A stretch of DNA of 64,000 bases, from assembly GCA_029783825.1 (NCBI GenBank), contig JAREIK010005856.1:1-64000 (forward strand), given 5' to 3'. This document shows positions 1 through 12,057 of the stretch, piece after piece. Every line of letters starts with the position of its first letter. The stretch's first letter is position 1. This DNA is from Sapria himalayana. Lineage: Eukaryota; Streptophyta; Magnoliopsida; Malpighiales; Rafflesiaceae. A program made the translations under genes and the position numbers. The notes below the pieces were generated by a model. The model was not told the DNA's origin and did not search any database. It saw only the letters and a program-made list of their open reading frames with translations.

Positions 1-3000
1 GAAAATGTCAATAAATAAAAAAAATAATTTTTTTTGTTATTTCTTTGTTAAATAAAACCTATACACAACTAAATGTCTAAGCACTTATATCACTAAAATA
101 CAAAATCCCGATACCCCTATATAGATAATTCTTTTAACTGGAATATCCTAAATAATAATTAATAAATCTCATTTTTATTTGTTTTCATTATAATTTAAAA
201 AATTAATTTTTATTGTTTAGTTTTTTATTTATATATATATATTATTATAAAATAAATTATGAGTTAAAAATATAATTTATTAAAAATATTTTTCATCAAA
301 AAATAGATAAACTTATAAAAATCATAAAAATTTAAAAACAAATAATTATAATTTAGTGAATTATTTTGTTTTGCTTTTGAATCATTTTAGGATTTGATAT
401 TATATTTTAAGTAATATCAATCTTATTCATAATAGATTTTAATTTATTTTTTGATAATTATTAAATATCTATCAATAAAATTGTTTATATTAATTTATAT
501 GATAAATAATTATTATGATTATAATAAATATATATTGTATTCACTTTTGAAAAGAAATGTAAAAATTATTATATTTTCAAAAGTTATAACCTTATAAAAT
601 GAGAAAAAATAATAAAAATAAATTTTTTGTTATTTCATTTTTAAAATAAAACCTATAGATTATTAAACGCTTACTTACTTAAATCACTAAGCTAATAGAC
701 CCTGTAACCCTAAATACATAAACATTTTAACAGCTATATACTACTTAATAAACAATAAATCTAATTTTTATTTCTATTTATTATAATTTCATATATTCAT
801 TTTAATTATTTATAGGTTATTATTTAGATAAATTAAATACAAATTAAATTTTGAGTGAAACAAATGATTTTTAAATAATTTATTTTTAATCAATGAAAAA
901 TATAAGCTTATAAAACGAAGGAAATATTTGAAAATTAAATATTATTATTTAGTAATATATTTTGATTTGATTTTGAATCATTTTGTGTTATGTAAATATA
1001 TTTTAATTAATATTTATATTATTAATAATAGTTTATTAATTTAATTTTTGATCATTATTATACTATCTATCATTAAAATTGTTTAAATTGAATTTATATG
1101 ATATATAATTAGTAAGATTAATATAATTATACATGGTATTCACTTTTCAAAAAATTCTGAAAAATATTTATTTTCAAATGTTATGACCTTTGAAAATCAG
1201 ATAAAATCAAAATTTTTTTTTATTTTTATAAAATAAATAAAAACTATAAACCACTAAATGCCTAAAAACATAAATTGCTAAACTCCTAAACGACAAAACT
1301 CCTAAATTAACAATCAAAAAAACCAGTATACCATATATAATAAATCATAAATCTCATTTTAATTTGTATTTATTATAATTTTAAATATTCATTTTAATTA
1401 TTTATTAATTTATTTTTTATAGAAATATTAATTGCAAAATAAATAAAGAGTGAAACAAATATAATTTTAATAATTTATTTTTAATCAAAAAACAAATATA
1501 AGCTATACAAAGAAGTTAAAATTTAAAACAAAATATTATCATATAGTAATATATTTTACTTTGATTTTGAATCTTTATAGGTTTTGCATTTATATTTTAA
1601 TTGCTATCAATCTCATTAATAATAGTTTATTAATTTATTTTTTTATCATTATTATAATATCTATCAATAAAATTACTTATATTGAATTTAAATGTCTTAT
1701 AAATATTAAGATTATTATAACTAACTATTATATTTACATTTGAAAAAAATTTAAAAATTTTTATATTTTCAAAGGTTATAACCTTCAAAAATGATAAAAA
1801 ATCACAAAATATAATTATTTTTTTATTTTATTATTTAAATAAAACTTATAAACCACTAAATGCCTAATCATTTAAATATCTAGACTCCTTAAAACCAAAA
1901 CCTCCAAATACTAAACCATTAAACCTATATAACCTAAATAATAAATAATAAATTTCATTTTTATTTGTATTCATTATAATTTTAAATATTCATTTTAATT
2001 ATTTTTTAGTTTATTTTTATAGAAATATTAATTACAAACTAAATAATGAGTGAGACATCATTTAAATATATTATTTTTTTGAAAAAAAAATAAGCTTATA
2101 AAAATAAACAAAATTTGAAAAATTTAAAATTTTATTTAGTAATATAATTTACTTTGATTTTGAATTATTTTGTGTTCTGCAATATATTTTAATTAATATC
2201 TATCTTATTAATAATAGTTTATTAATTTAGTATTCGATCATTATAATAATATATTTTAATAAACTTTTTTATATTAAATTTACATCAAATATAATTATTA
2301 AGATTATTATAACTAAGTATAGTATTCATATTTTAGAAAGATTAAAAAATTTATATTTTCAAAGGTTACAACCTTTCAAAATCACGAAAATTCATAAAAA
2401 ATTTTTTTGTTATTTCATTGATTAAATAAAACCTATAAACTCTTAAATGTGCAAAGATATAAATCAATAAACTTCTTAACCCCAAATTCACAAAAAACAT
2501 AAACCATTAAATAGGTATACCCTAAATAATAAATCATATATTTTTTTATTAGTATACATTATAATTTTAATTATTCATTTTAATTATTTATCAATTTATT
2601 TTTATAGAAATATTATTTACAAAATAAATTATTAGTGTGATAGATATAATTTAAATAATTTATTTTTCATCAAAAAAATATATATGCTTATAAAATGATG
2701 TAAAATTTTTAAAATAAAAAATTATTATTTAGTAATGAATCTTATTTTGATTTTGAATCATTTTAGATTCTATAATTATATTTTAATTTATATCATTCGT
2801 ATTAATACTAGTTTATTAATTTATTTATTGATCATTATTATAATATATATTAATAAAATTATTTATATTTAGTTTAAATTATATATAATAATTAAGATTA
2901 TTATAACTAAATATTATATTCACTTTTAAAAAAATTTAAAATTATTATATTTTCAAAGGTTACAACCTTCAAAAATTAAAAAATTCAAAAAATTAAATTC

Positions 3001-3570
3001 TTTTTTTTTTAATTCTTTAGATATTAACTATAAATCACAAAAGGTCTAAACACTTGAATCACTAAACTCCTAAACCCAAGAACACCTAAATACTTAAACC
3101 ATTAAACCGGTATATCCTAATTATAAATAATAAATCTCAAATTTATTTGTATTCATTATAATTTTAAATAATTATTTTAATAATTTTTAGTTTATTATTA
3201 TAGAATTATAAATTCCAAAATAAATTATGAGTAAGACAAATTAATTTAAATAATTTATTTATAATAACAAAAATATAAAGTTATAAAAAAAGCAAAACAT
3301 TAAAAAATTATTATTAAGTAATATATTTTACTTTGATTTTGAATAAATTTAGATTTTGCAAATATATTTTAAATAATATCTATCTTATTAATAATAGTTT
3401 ATTAAATTTTTTTGATTTATTATAATATCTAGCAATGTAATTATTTATATTGAATTTAAATGACTTATAATTATTAAGATTATTATAACTAAATATTATA
3501 TTTACATTTGAAAAAAATTTAAAAAAAATACTAAAAATAAATTTTTTGTTATATCATTGTTTAAATAAAA

Positions 3571-3658
3571 CTTATAGACCACTAAATGCTTAAACACTTA
3601 AACCTCTAAACTCCTAAACACAAAAGCCCCTAAATACTTAAACCTTTAAACTCATAAA
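3571..3658 (+). repeat. Telomere-like degenerate octamer tract inside a satellite monomer (example)
   Basis: Eleven consecutive 8-bp units can be laid out without gaps: CTTATAGA, CCACTAAA, TGCTTAAA, CACTTAAA, CCTCTAAA, CTCCTAAA, CACAAAAG, CCCCTAAA, TACTTAAA, CCTTTAAA, CTCATAAA. The consensus is close to NCNCTAAA, similar to the plant telomere strand CCCTAAA but with an 8-bp rather than 7-bp step. An equivalent tract occurs in nearly every monomer (for example 3,050-3,105 and 6,410-6,490) and as TTTAGGNG octamers in the inverted block. The periodicity is seen directly; descent from telomeric repeats is inference. Confidence 0.8.
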
Positions 3659-4020
3659 CCTTAAATATAATTTAAATAATTTATTAAAATATTAATTACG
3701 AAATAAATTATGAGTGATACAAATATAAGTTAAATAATTTATTTTTCATCAAAAAAAATATAAGCATATAAAAAGAAGCAAAAACTAAAAAAAATTATTA
3801 TTTAGTACTAAATTTTAGTTGGATTTTGAATATTTTTATTTTTTGCAATTATTTTTAATTTATATCTATCATATTAATAATAGCATAATAATTTACTTTT
3901 TGATAATTGATATCATATCTATCAATAAAATTTTGTATTTAGTTTATATTATATATAATTATAATGATTATTATTACTAAATATTGTATTATCATTTTTA
4001 AATAATTTTAAAATTATTAT

Positions 4021-4048
4021 ATTTTCAAAGGTTATAACCTTTGAAAAT
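4021..4048. repeat. 28-bp perfect palindrome of the satellite monomer (example)
   Basis: The 28 bases centred on GGTTATAACC equal their own reverse complement, with core TCAAAGGTTATAACCTTTGA flanked by ATTT and AAAT. Perfect copies also occur at 6,926-6,953, 19,072-19,099 and 58,178-58,205, and near-perfect ones in most monomers. It sits just upstream of the octamer tract. It could be a dyad protein-binding site or a cruciform former; nothing in the sequence decides this. Confidence 0.9.
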
Positions 4049-7000
4049 GTAAAAAAATATCAAAAATAATTTTTTTGTTATTACATTGTTAAAATAAAAC
4101 CTATAAACCACTAAATACCTAAAAACATAAATCGCTAAAGTCATAAACGAAAAAACCTCTAAATACTGAAAAAATTAAACTAGTATACATTAATAATAAT
4201 TCATAAATCTCATTTTAATTTTTATTCAGTATAATTTTAAATTTTTATTTTAATTATTTAACAGATTATTTTTATAGAAATATTAATTACAAAATAAATT
4301 ATTAGTGAGACAGATCTAATTTAAATAATTTATTCTTTATTAAAAAAAATATATGTGCTTATAAAAAGAGGCAAAATTTTAAAATCAAAAATTTATTATT
4401 TTGTAATATATTTTATTTTGACTTTGAATCATTTTAGTTTTTGTAATTATATTTTAATTTATATCATTCTTATTAATAATAGTTTATTGATTTTTTATTG
4501 ATCATTATTATAATATCTATTAATAAAATTATTTATATTGAATTTACATTATATATAATTATTAAGAATATTATAACTAAATATTATATTATCATTTAAA
4601 TAAAATTAAAAATTATTATATTTTCAAAGGTTAAACCTTCAAAAATTAAAAAAAATTAAAAAATTTAATTTTTTATTTTTTCATTCTTTAAATAAAAACT
4701 ATAAATCACTAAAGTCCTAAACACATAAATCACTACACCGCAAAACACCTAAATACTTAAACCATTAAACTAGTATATTCCGAATAATAAATATTAAATC
4801 TCAATTTTATTTGTATTCATTATAATTTTAAATATTCTTTTTAATTATTTATTAGTTTATTTTTATAGAATTATAAATTAAAAATAAATTATGTGGAAGA
4901 TCAATATAATTTAAATAATTTACTTTTAATAACAAAAATATAAACTTATAAAAAGAAGCAAAACATCAAAAAAATTATTATTTAGTATTATATTTTACTT
5001 TGATTTTGAATAAATTTACCTTTTGCAAATATATTTTAAAAAATACCTATCTTTTTAATAATAGTTTATTAATTTATTTTATGATCATTAATATAATATC
5101 TGTCAATATAATTGATTATATTGAATTAACATGATATATAATTATTATGATTATCATAACTAAATATTTTCACATATAAAAAAAATTTAAAAATTATTAT
5201 ATTTTAAAAGGTTATAACCTTCAAAAATGAGAAAAAATAATAAAAATAAATTTTTTGTTATATCATTGTTTAAATAAAACTTATAAACCAATAAATGCCT
5301 AAATACATAAATCTTTAAACTCCTAAACCCCGAAGCCCCTAAATACATAAATCTTTAAACTTGTAAACCTTAAATATAATTTAAATAATTTATAGAAATA
5401 TTAATTACAAAATAAATTATGAGTGACAAATATAATTTAAATAATATATTTTTTTAAAAAAATATATAAGCTTATAAAATGATGCAAAACCAAAAAAAAA
5501 TTATTATTTAGTAATAAATTTTACTTTGATTTTTAATCATTTTAGGTTTTTTAATTATATTTTAATTTATATCTATCATATTAATAATTGTTTATTAATT
5601 TATTTTTTGATAATTGATATAATATTTATCAATAAAATTTTATATATTTATTTTATATTATATATAGTTATAATAATTATTATTACTAAATATTGTATTC
5701 GAATTTTTAAAAAATTTTAAAATTATTATATTTTCAAATGTTATGACATTTGAAAATTTGAAAAATATCAAAAATAAATTTTTTGTTATTTCATTGTATA
5801 AATAAAAGCTATAAACCATTAAATGCCTAAATACTTAAATCAATAAATTCTAAATCTCGAAAACCCTAAATAGATAAATATTTTTAAACAGTTATATCCT
5901 AAATAATAAATAATAAATAATAAATCTCATTTTTATTTTTTTAATTATAATTTTAAATTTTCATTTGAATTATTTATTTGTTTATTTTTATATAAATATT
6001 AAATACAAAATAAATTATAAGTTAGATAAATATAATTTATATAAATTATTTTTCCACAATAAAATATAGATAAACTTATTAAAAGAAGAAAAAATTAAAA
6101 ACAAAAAATTATTATATAGTAATATATTTTTCTTTTTTTCTGAATCATTTTAGGTTTTGTAAATATATTTTAATTGAAATCAAACTTATTAATTATAGAT
6201 TATTAATTTATTTTTTGATCATTATTAGAATAGTTATCAATAAATATATTTATATTTAATTTATATGATATATAAATTTAATAATTATTATAACTAAATA
6301 TTGAATTAAATTTTGAAAAAAAATTTAAAATTATTATATTTTCAAAGATTATAATCATTGAACATGCGAAAAAAGAAAAAAAAATTTTATTATTTCATTG
6401 TTTAAATAAAACCTATAAATCACTAAATGCCTAAAGACTTAAATCACTAAACTACAAAATCCCGATACCCCTATATAGATAATCATTTAAACGGGTATCC
6501 CCTAAATAATAATTAATGAATCTCATTTTTATTTGTTTTCATTGTAATTTAAAAAATTCATTTTGGTTATTTAGTTTATATATATATATATTAATTATAA
6601 AATAAATTATGAATTAAAAATATAATTTATAAAAATTTATTTTTCATCAAAAAATAGATGAGCTTATAAAAAGAATAAAAATTTAAAAACAAATAATTAT
6701 TATTAAGTAATATATTTTGCTTTGCTTTTAAATCATTTTAGGTTTTGATATTATATTTTAAGTAATATCAATCTTATTCATAATAGATTTTTAATTTATT
6801 TTTTGATAATTATTAGAATATCTATCAATAAAATTATTTATATTGAATTTAAATGATATATAATTATTATGATTATTATAAATAAATATTGCATTCACTT
6901 TTGAAAAAAATTTAAATATTATTTTATTTTCAAAGGTTATAACCTTTGAAAATATCAAAAGATAATAAAAAATTTTTTTTTTTTATTTTTTCTTAAATGA

Positions 7001-8349
7001 AACCTATAAACCACAAAATGCATACATAGTTAAATAAGAAAACTCCTAAACCCCATAATGCCAAATACATAAACCATTAAACTGCTATATACTACTTAAT
7101 AATTAATAAATCTAATTTTTATATCTATTTATTATAATTTTAAATAGTCATTATAATTATTTATTATTTTATTTTTATTGAAATAATATTACAAAATAAA
7201 GTATGAGTGTGACAAATATAATTTAATTAATTTATTTTGAATAAAAAAAATATACGGTGCTAAAAGATGTAAAAATTTAAAAATTAAAAATTATTATCCA
7301 GTAATATATTTTACTTTAATTTTGAATCAATTTGTGTTTTGTAAATATTTTTTAATTAATATCTATGTTTTTATTAATAGTTTATTAATTTAATTTTTGA
7401 TCATTATTATATTATCTATCAATAAAATTGTTTATATTGAATTTATATGATATATAATTATTAATAATATTTAAACTAAATTTTGTATTCACATTTCAAA
7501 AAATTGTAAATATTATTATATTTTGAAAGGTTATAACCTATGAAAATGATAACAAATTATAAAAATATTTTTTTGTTATTTTATTTTTTTATATAAAACC
7601 TATAAACCACTAAAAGCCTAAAAACATAAATCACTAAACTCCTAACGACAAAACCTCTAAATATTTAAACTATTAAACTGATATACATTAATAATAAATC
7701 TTAAATCTCATTTTTATTTTTATTCAGTATAATTTTAAATTTTTATTTTAATTATTTATCAGTTTATTTTTATATAAAAATTAATTACAAAAATAATTAT
7801 TAGTGAGACGGATCTAATTTAAATTAAACCGGTATCCCTAAATAATAAATAATAAATCTCATTTTTTTCATTATAATTTTAAATATTCATTTTAATTATT
7901 TAATTGTTTATTTATATAAATATTAATTACAAAATAAATTGAGTTAGACAAATATAATTTATATAAATTATTTTTCATCAATAAATTATTGATAAACTTT
8001 TTAAAATAAAAAAAATTTCAAAACAAAAAATTATTATATAGTAATATATTTTGCTTTTCTTCTTAATCATTTTAGGTTTTGTAATTATATTTTAATTGAT
8101 ATCTATCTTATTAATAATAGATTATTAATTTATTTTTTTGATCATTATTAGAATATTTATCAATAAAATTGTTTATATTGAATTTATATGATAATAAATA
8201 TAATGATTAGTATAACTAAATATTGTATTCACATTTGAAAATAATTTAAAAATTATTATATTTTCAAAGGTTATAACCTTTGTAAATATCAAAAAATAAT
8301 AAAAATAAATTTTTTGTTATTTTATTTTTTAAATAAAACCTATAAACCT

Positions 8350-8357
8350 CTAAATGC
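8350..8357. repeat. Left 8-bp target-site duplication of hAT copy A
   Basis: CTAAATGC directly precedes the element's TAGGGG terminus. The partner after the right end is CAAAACGC at 12,050-12,057, matching at 6 of 8 positions. Empty satellite sites (13,380, 16,492, 17,822) carry CTAAATGC once, followed by ATACACAGTTAAAT, which confirms the duplication. An 8-bp duplication is the hAT superfamily signature. Confidence 0.85.
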
Positions 8358-9171
8358 TAGGGGTGCTCATGGGACGGGATGGGAGGGGGATTACAAATCT
8401 CCAGTCCTTTCCCACAATTCGGAGATTTTTTTTTGAAGATCCAGACCCGTCCCATTCGTTGAAAATATCGAGATGGGACGGAAAGTAGATCGTGGATTTT
8501 GGTTAGGAAAAAATGATTCCGCGACGGAACAGAGTTCGGACATTTTTTTCAATTTATTTTCTTCAAACCGGCCAAGTTAGTTTATGTCTAAACCTTTTGT
8601 TGTACCATTTATTATCCTTAGTTATGTATCTTTCAAACTCAAATTGGGCCAATTGTTGTTTTGTCTAATAGGCTGAATACCGCAAATGAGTTCCATACAT
8701 GTCAAAAGCTTTGATGTGCAGAGAAAGGATAGAAATGTTAAATAGAACGAGACCGAGTTGTATGCTTAAGTTGGTTCTTTGTTTTGTCACAAGTGGCTTT
8801 GTTTAGCCGAGTAAGAGTTAACCATAATAGCAATACTACATTTGTTAAACAATTACTTAAAATATTAAGGAATAGCTAAAGATGACCACAAACACTGCTA
8901 GCAGCAGATTACTACTTAACTAATTGCTAAAATTAAGCAGCTTAATATACAAAAAAAAAATACAACTAATAACTACCAGGAATATAATCAGTTCAAAGGT
9001 CCATCCCGGAACACAACGAAATCCAACCCAATTAATTATCTCTTCTACAAACTTCTCCCTTTTCTTCCTCCACTATAGAAGACAACCAAAGATGAAAACG
9101 TGTTAATCATGGTAGACATAAATTTTCTAAGATGAAAGTGTAATAAAAAAACAAAATATTACCTTATAAAT

Positions 9172-11461
9172 TTAATACATCCATGCCAAATTTATTTGGC
9201 CAACTATAGTTGGAAAAAAATTTGGATCTTGTGACCCCTCTGAAATAGTAATTGAACCATATTTTTTATTAAATTGAATGAATAAAATAAGTAAAAGGTG
9301 AAATTAAAATTACAAGATTTATATACTAACCTGATTCATTATCATCAAGTAGTGAACTATTCTCAATTCAATAGGTTTGTTTGAGCTTCTCAACCAATCT
9401 TGTAGACATATGATATGAGATATTCAGCTATAATAGGTGTTAAAGAACTCCAAAATTTATCTAAGTTCTCCCCCAGTGCTAAATGTAGATTGGTAGGCCA
9501 TAGTATATGCTTGGATAGCAAATACATCCCTTGCTACATTTTCCAAAGAAGGATACATAACATCATTTACCTTCCACCAGTTTAGAAGATCAAAATCAAT
9601 TCTATTTTTTTCAAGTTTGTCCCCCAAGCCCATCCAACTCTTCCAAAAATGCAACTTCTTATTCTTTCTCCAATTCAACAAAAAAAATCATCAACATAAG
9701 TATCACTACCATCAAGAAATCATCATTTTTCCTCAACACAGTAGAAGAGAAATCATATTCTTTTGATTCATCATTATTTAAATCTTTAAAATCATCTATC
9801 ATCTCATTTAAAGCATTTATAACCTTTTTCACCATATTTTTAGTCAATTCCTCTCCATAATGCTAAGTGTACTTAACCTTGAGATATTTGAGCTTATATC
9901 TACGATCCAACACTACTGCTGCAAAAAGCATAATATTTGTTGATCGAAGAGAATCCTAATATTTGTTGAATTTATGCCTCATTTTCATACACATTTCAGA
10001 CACCATTATATCTATACTATTTTCACAAAGCTCAATTTTTTCGAATTCGAATAATCTCAGGAAATAAACACTAGAGGAAGAATATTATGAGCTAGAAACT
10101 TTACAAAGTTTACCTCATAAAATTTTTCAAGAATGACCAAAATTGTGGCATTTTGTTCATTCTCTCTCAGTTGGAATATTTGAACCAACTCCTTCAAAAA
10201 CCTTTTGTCTTTATTCCTCCAACTTATCAAATTCTTTTTGATATGTATATCAGTTAGTAGAATCAAATAAGTTTAATACATCTTGTAGGACAATCTAATT
10301 GCAAATGAAGATCTATATGTCAAGTTTGCTTCTTCAACACATAACTTAAACATTCTAATCTTTTAGGACTGCTCCTCATATATTCACCATACCTCTAATT
10401 TTTTGGAATAGTACACTCAACTACTGCAATGCGACTCTGATAATTAAGTTTAGGATATGAACACAATATCTCATATGGAAAGGCTCGCCTCTCAAAGGTA
10501 CAACACTTTTCTTCACAAGCCTTTTTTTCAATTGTCAACTGCAACATCATTATTTTCATGCATTGTGAACAGTAATGAACATCATCTTTCTCAAACCCCA
10601 TTCATTCATTGCAAACCTCAATAGCATTTCTAATATTAACTCCAGAATGACTTTTAATTATGCAAAAGTTCAAAATCCTTTTATGCATATTCCATTGATA
10701 ATCATGAAATGAACAGTCAAACATATATAAGACAAATTTGAATGCTAGTCCAAGTGTCGAAGTCAATGAAACTCTACAACAATGAGATGATATGCTATAA
10801 AATAATTTCTTCTTTTCCCTCACAAACAAAGAAAAAACAATCCCTCATTATAGAGTGCCTAGATGGAATTTTAATTTGAGGCACACCAACTTCACAAAAC
10901 TTTCTTAAACACATACCTCTCAACAAAACAAAAAGGCAATTCCTCTTTTATGATCATTTTCACCAAAGCCTCCCTAACTAGTTGATCAAATTGCCAACAA
11001 GTTAATTTATTATCCTCTGAAAATAGTACCTTTAGTGAAACTCAACAAAGATTGTGACTTGTCTTTACCTTTGTGAGCTTCTATTAATTCTTTTTTGTGT
11101 ATAAGTTTCTTTCAGGTTTTCTTCAAATATTTCCATAAACCCGAAGTACCTTGAAACACTTTTTGCCAAGTATTCTTTCTTGAACCATATACAAGCTTCC
11201 CTAACAGTTTCATTTTCCCTCTGAATCAACTAATATCTCATAAAGTTTCCCAAACAGCAGACTTATACTTTTATGAGCTTGAGGTTCAAATGTACCTTGA
11301 CTTTCTTTTACAATTGGAATTGAAGAACCTGCCATAACAATAGGAGGGTTCGTGAAAAAATGATGATTGCATTTACCAGTACTTTGATCATTTGAGATGT
11401 GATCATCTTCAATTTATTGTATTTTTCGTTTACCGTTGGATTGTGTCATCTGCATTGCCAT
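9172..11461 (-). pseudogene. hAT transposase remnant (copy A), frameshifted
   Basis: The minus-strand reading starts at an ATG at 11,459-11,461 (MAMQMTQSNGKRK), followed by an N-terminal region with a degenerate BED-type zinc-finger segment near 11,160-11,260, where one expected Cys reads Phe. Fragments of the catalytic domain lie at 10,395-10,829, including YQWNMHKR, and the C-terminal hAT dimerisation region lies at 9,457-9,681 (DLLNWWKVNDVMYPSL, then ARDVFAIQA). Several frameshifts and stops separate these pieces. A likely small intron follows the dimerisation exon: CAG|GTTAGT near 9,334 to TTTCAG|AGGGG near 9,240. Codons CGA, GAA and TGG survive here where the amplified copies have stops, so this copy preserves ancestral states but is broken in other places. 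The family assignment is confident; no activity is expected. Confidence 0.88.
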
Positions 11462-11822
11462 TAATTAATAAGATATGTTAAGCATAAATACATATAAATA
11501 TTTCAAATAAGCAAGCTGTAAAAATTGACTATAACACATTCAGCCCACTCATTCGGCCCAACCACAACACCACAACCAATACTCAACAAAACTGACTGAA
11601 ACACATAATATTAATAATTAATCACTCAATTCTCTTCAGAAAAACAAACCAAAAGGCTGGTGGCATTTGGGACACGGTGGAGGCAACTAGAAGTGCGACG
11701 GACAAGGGCTGGACCTAATTGAACACGACTGGAAAGGAGTGAGGTGGCCTGGAAATAGTCGGAATAGCAATAGGTGCGTCGGAATTGGATGGCCACTAGC
11801 GGAATTGGTGGCATCTTCATGT

Positions 11823-11847
11823 TATATATATATATATATATATATAT
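11823..11847. repeat. (TA)n microsatellite within hAT copy A
   Basis: An uninterrupted TA run lies between the transposase 5' side and the right subterminal region. The same tract appears in every hAT copy of the window with different lengths, as expected for slippage. Confidence 0.9.
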
Positions 11848-12057
11848 TCTTGGTTCTAGTATCAGTTTTTTAGGATGGGACGGTTCTCTGGATGGATATT
11901 GCTTAAGATCCCGAACCATCCCGAAAGAAAAAATACGTGACAGAACTGGACGGGAAAAGTCAAAGTCAAATGGATTTTGTCAGTCCCGATTCTTTCGGGA
12001 CAAGACTTTCGGGTCGGTCGCGAATCTCCGAATCCCATGAGCAGCCCTACAAAACGC

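Larger units (their letters stand above)
1..8349 (+). repeat. AT-rich ~595-bp satellite array, + orientation (block 1)
   Basis: Tandem satellite, very A+T-rich by eye. The landmark is a palindrome (core TCAAAGGTTATAACCTTTGA) recurring near 1165, 1765, 2360, 2955, 4034, 4630, 5215, 5735, 6345, 6940, 7530 and 8270, so the monomer is about 595 bp. One copy near 3,510 is lost by deletion and the last interval is about 740 bp. After each palindrome come an A/T-rich stretch, a run of CTAAA-type octamers, then conserved anchors such as GGTATACCCTAAATAATAA, GAGTGAGACAAATATAATTT and TTTTGAATCATTTTAGG. Monomers differ clearly in sequence and fall into subtypes. Short open frames here are low-complexity and begin at non-ATG codons; I see no gene. 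Confidence 0.95.
8358..12049 (-). mobile_element. hAT DNA transposon, older copy A (3,692 bp)
   Basis: The left end TAGGGGTGCTCATGGGA (8,358-8,374) and the reverse complement of the right end, TAGGGCTGCTCATGGGA (12,033-12,049), match at 16 of 17 positions. This terminus type and the 8-bp duplication are characteristic of hAT elements. Both subterminal regions hold many GGGACGG-like motifs, probable transposase-binding repeats as in other hAT elements. The interior carries a broken transposase gene on the minus strand and a (TA)n tract near 11,823-11,847 upstream of that gene. The copy is clearly diverged from the amplified copies after 43,613 but collinear with them along its whole length, and shares the same satellite flanks. 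Confidence 0.92.

Noticed and set aside
1561..1743. Open frames of about 60-90 codons in the satellite (also 5,526, 27,314, 33,736, 40,800, 42,108)
   Set aside because: They start at TTG or similar codons, are made of Ile, Tyr, Asn, Phe and Lys as expected from A/T-rich DNA, and are not kept between monomers.
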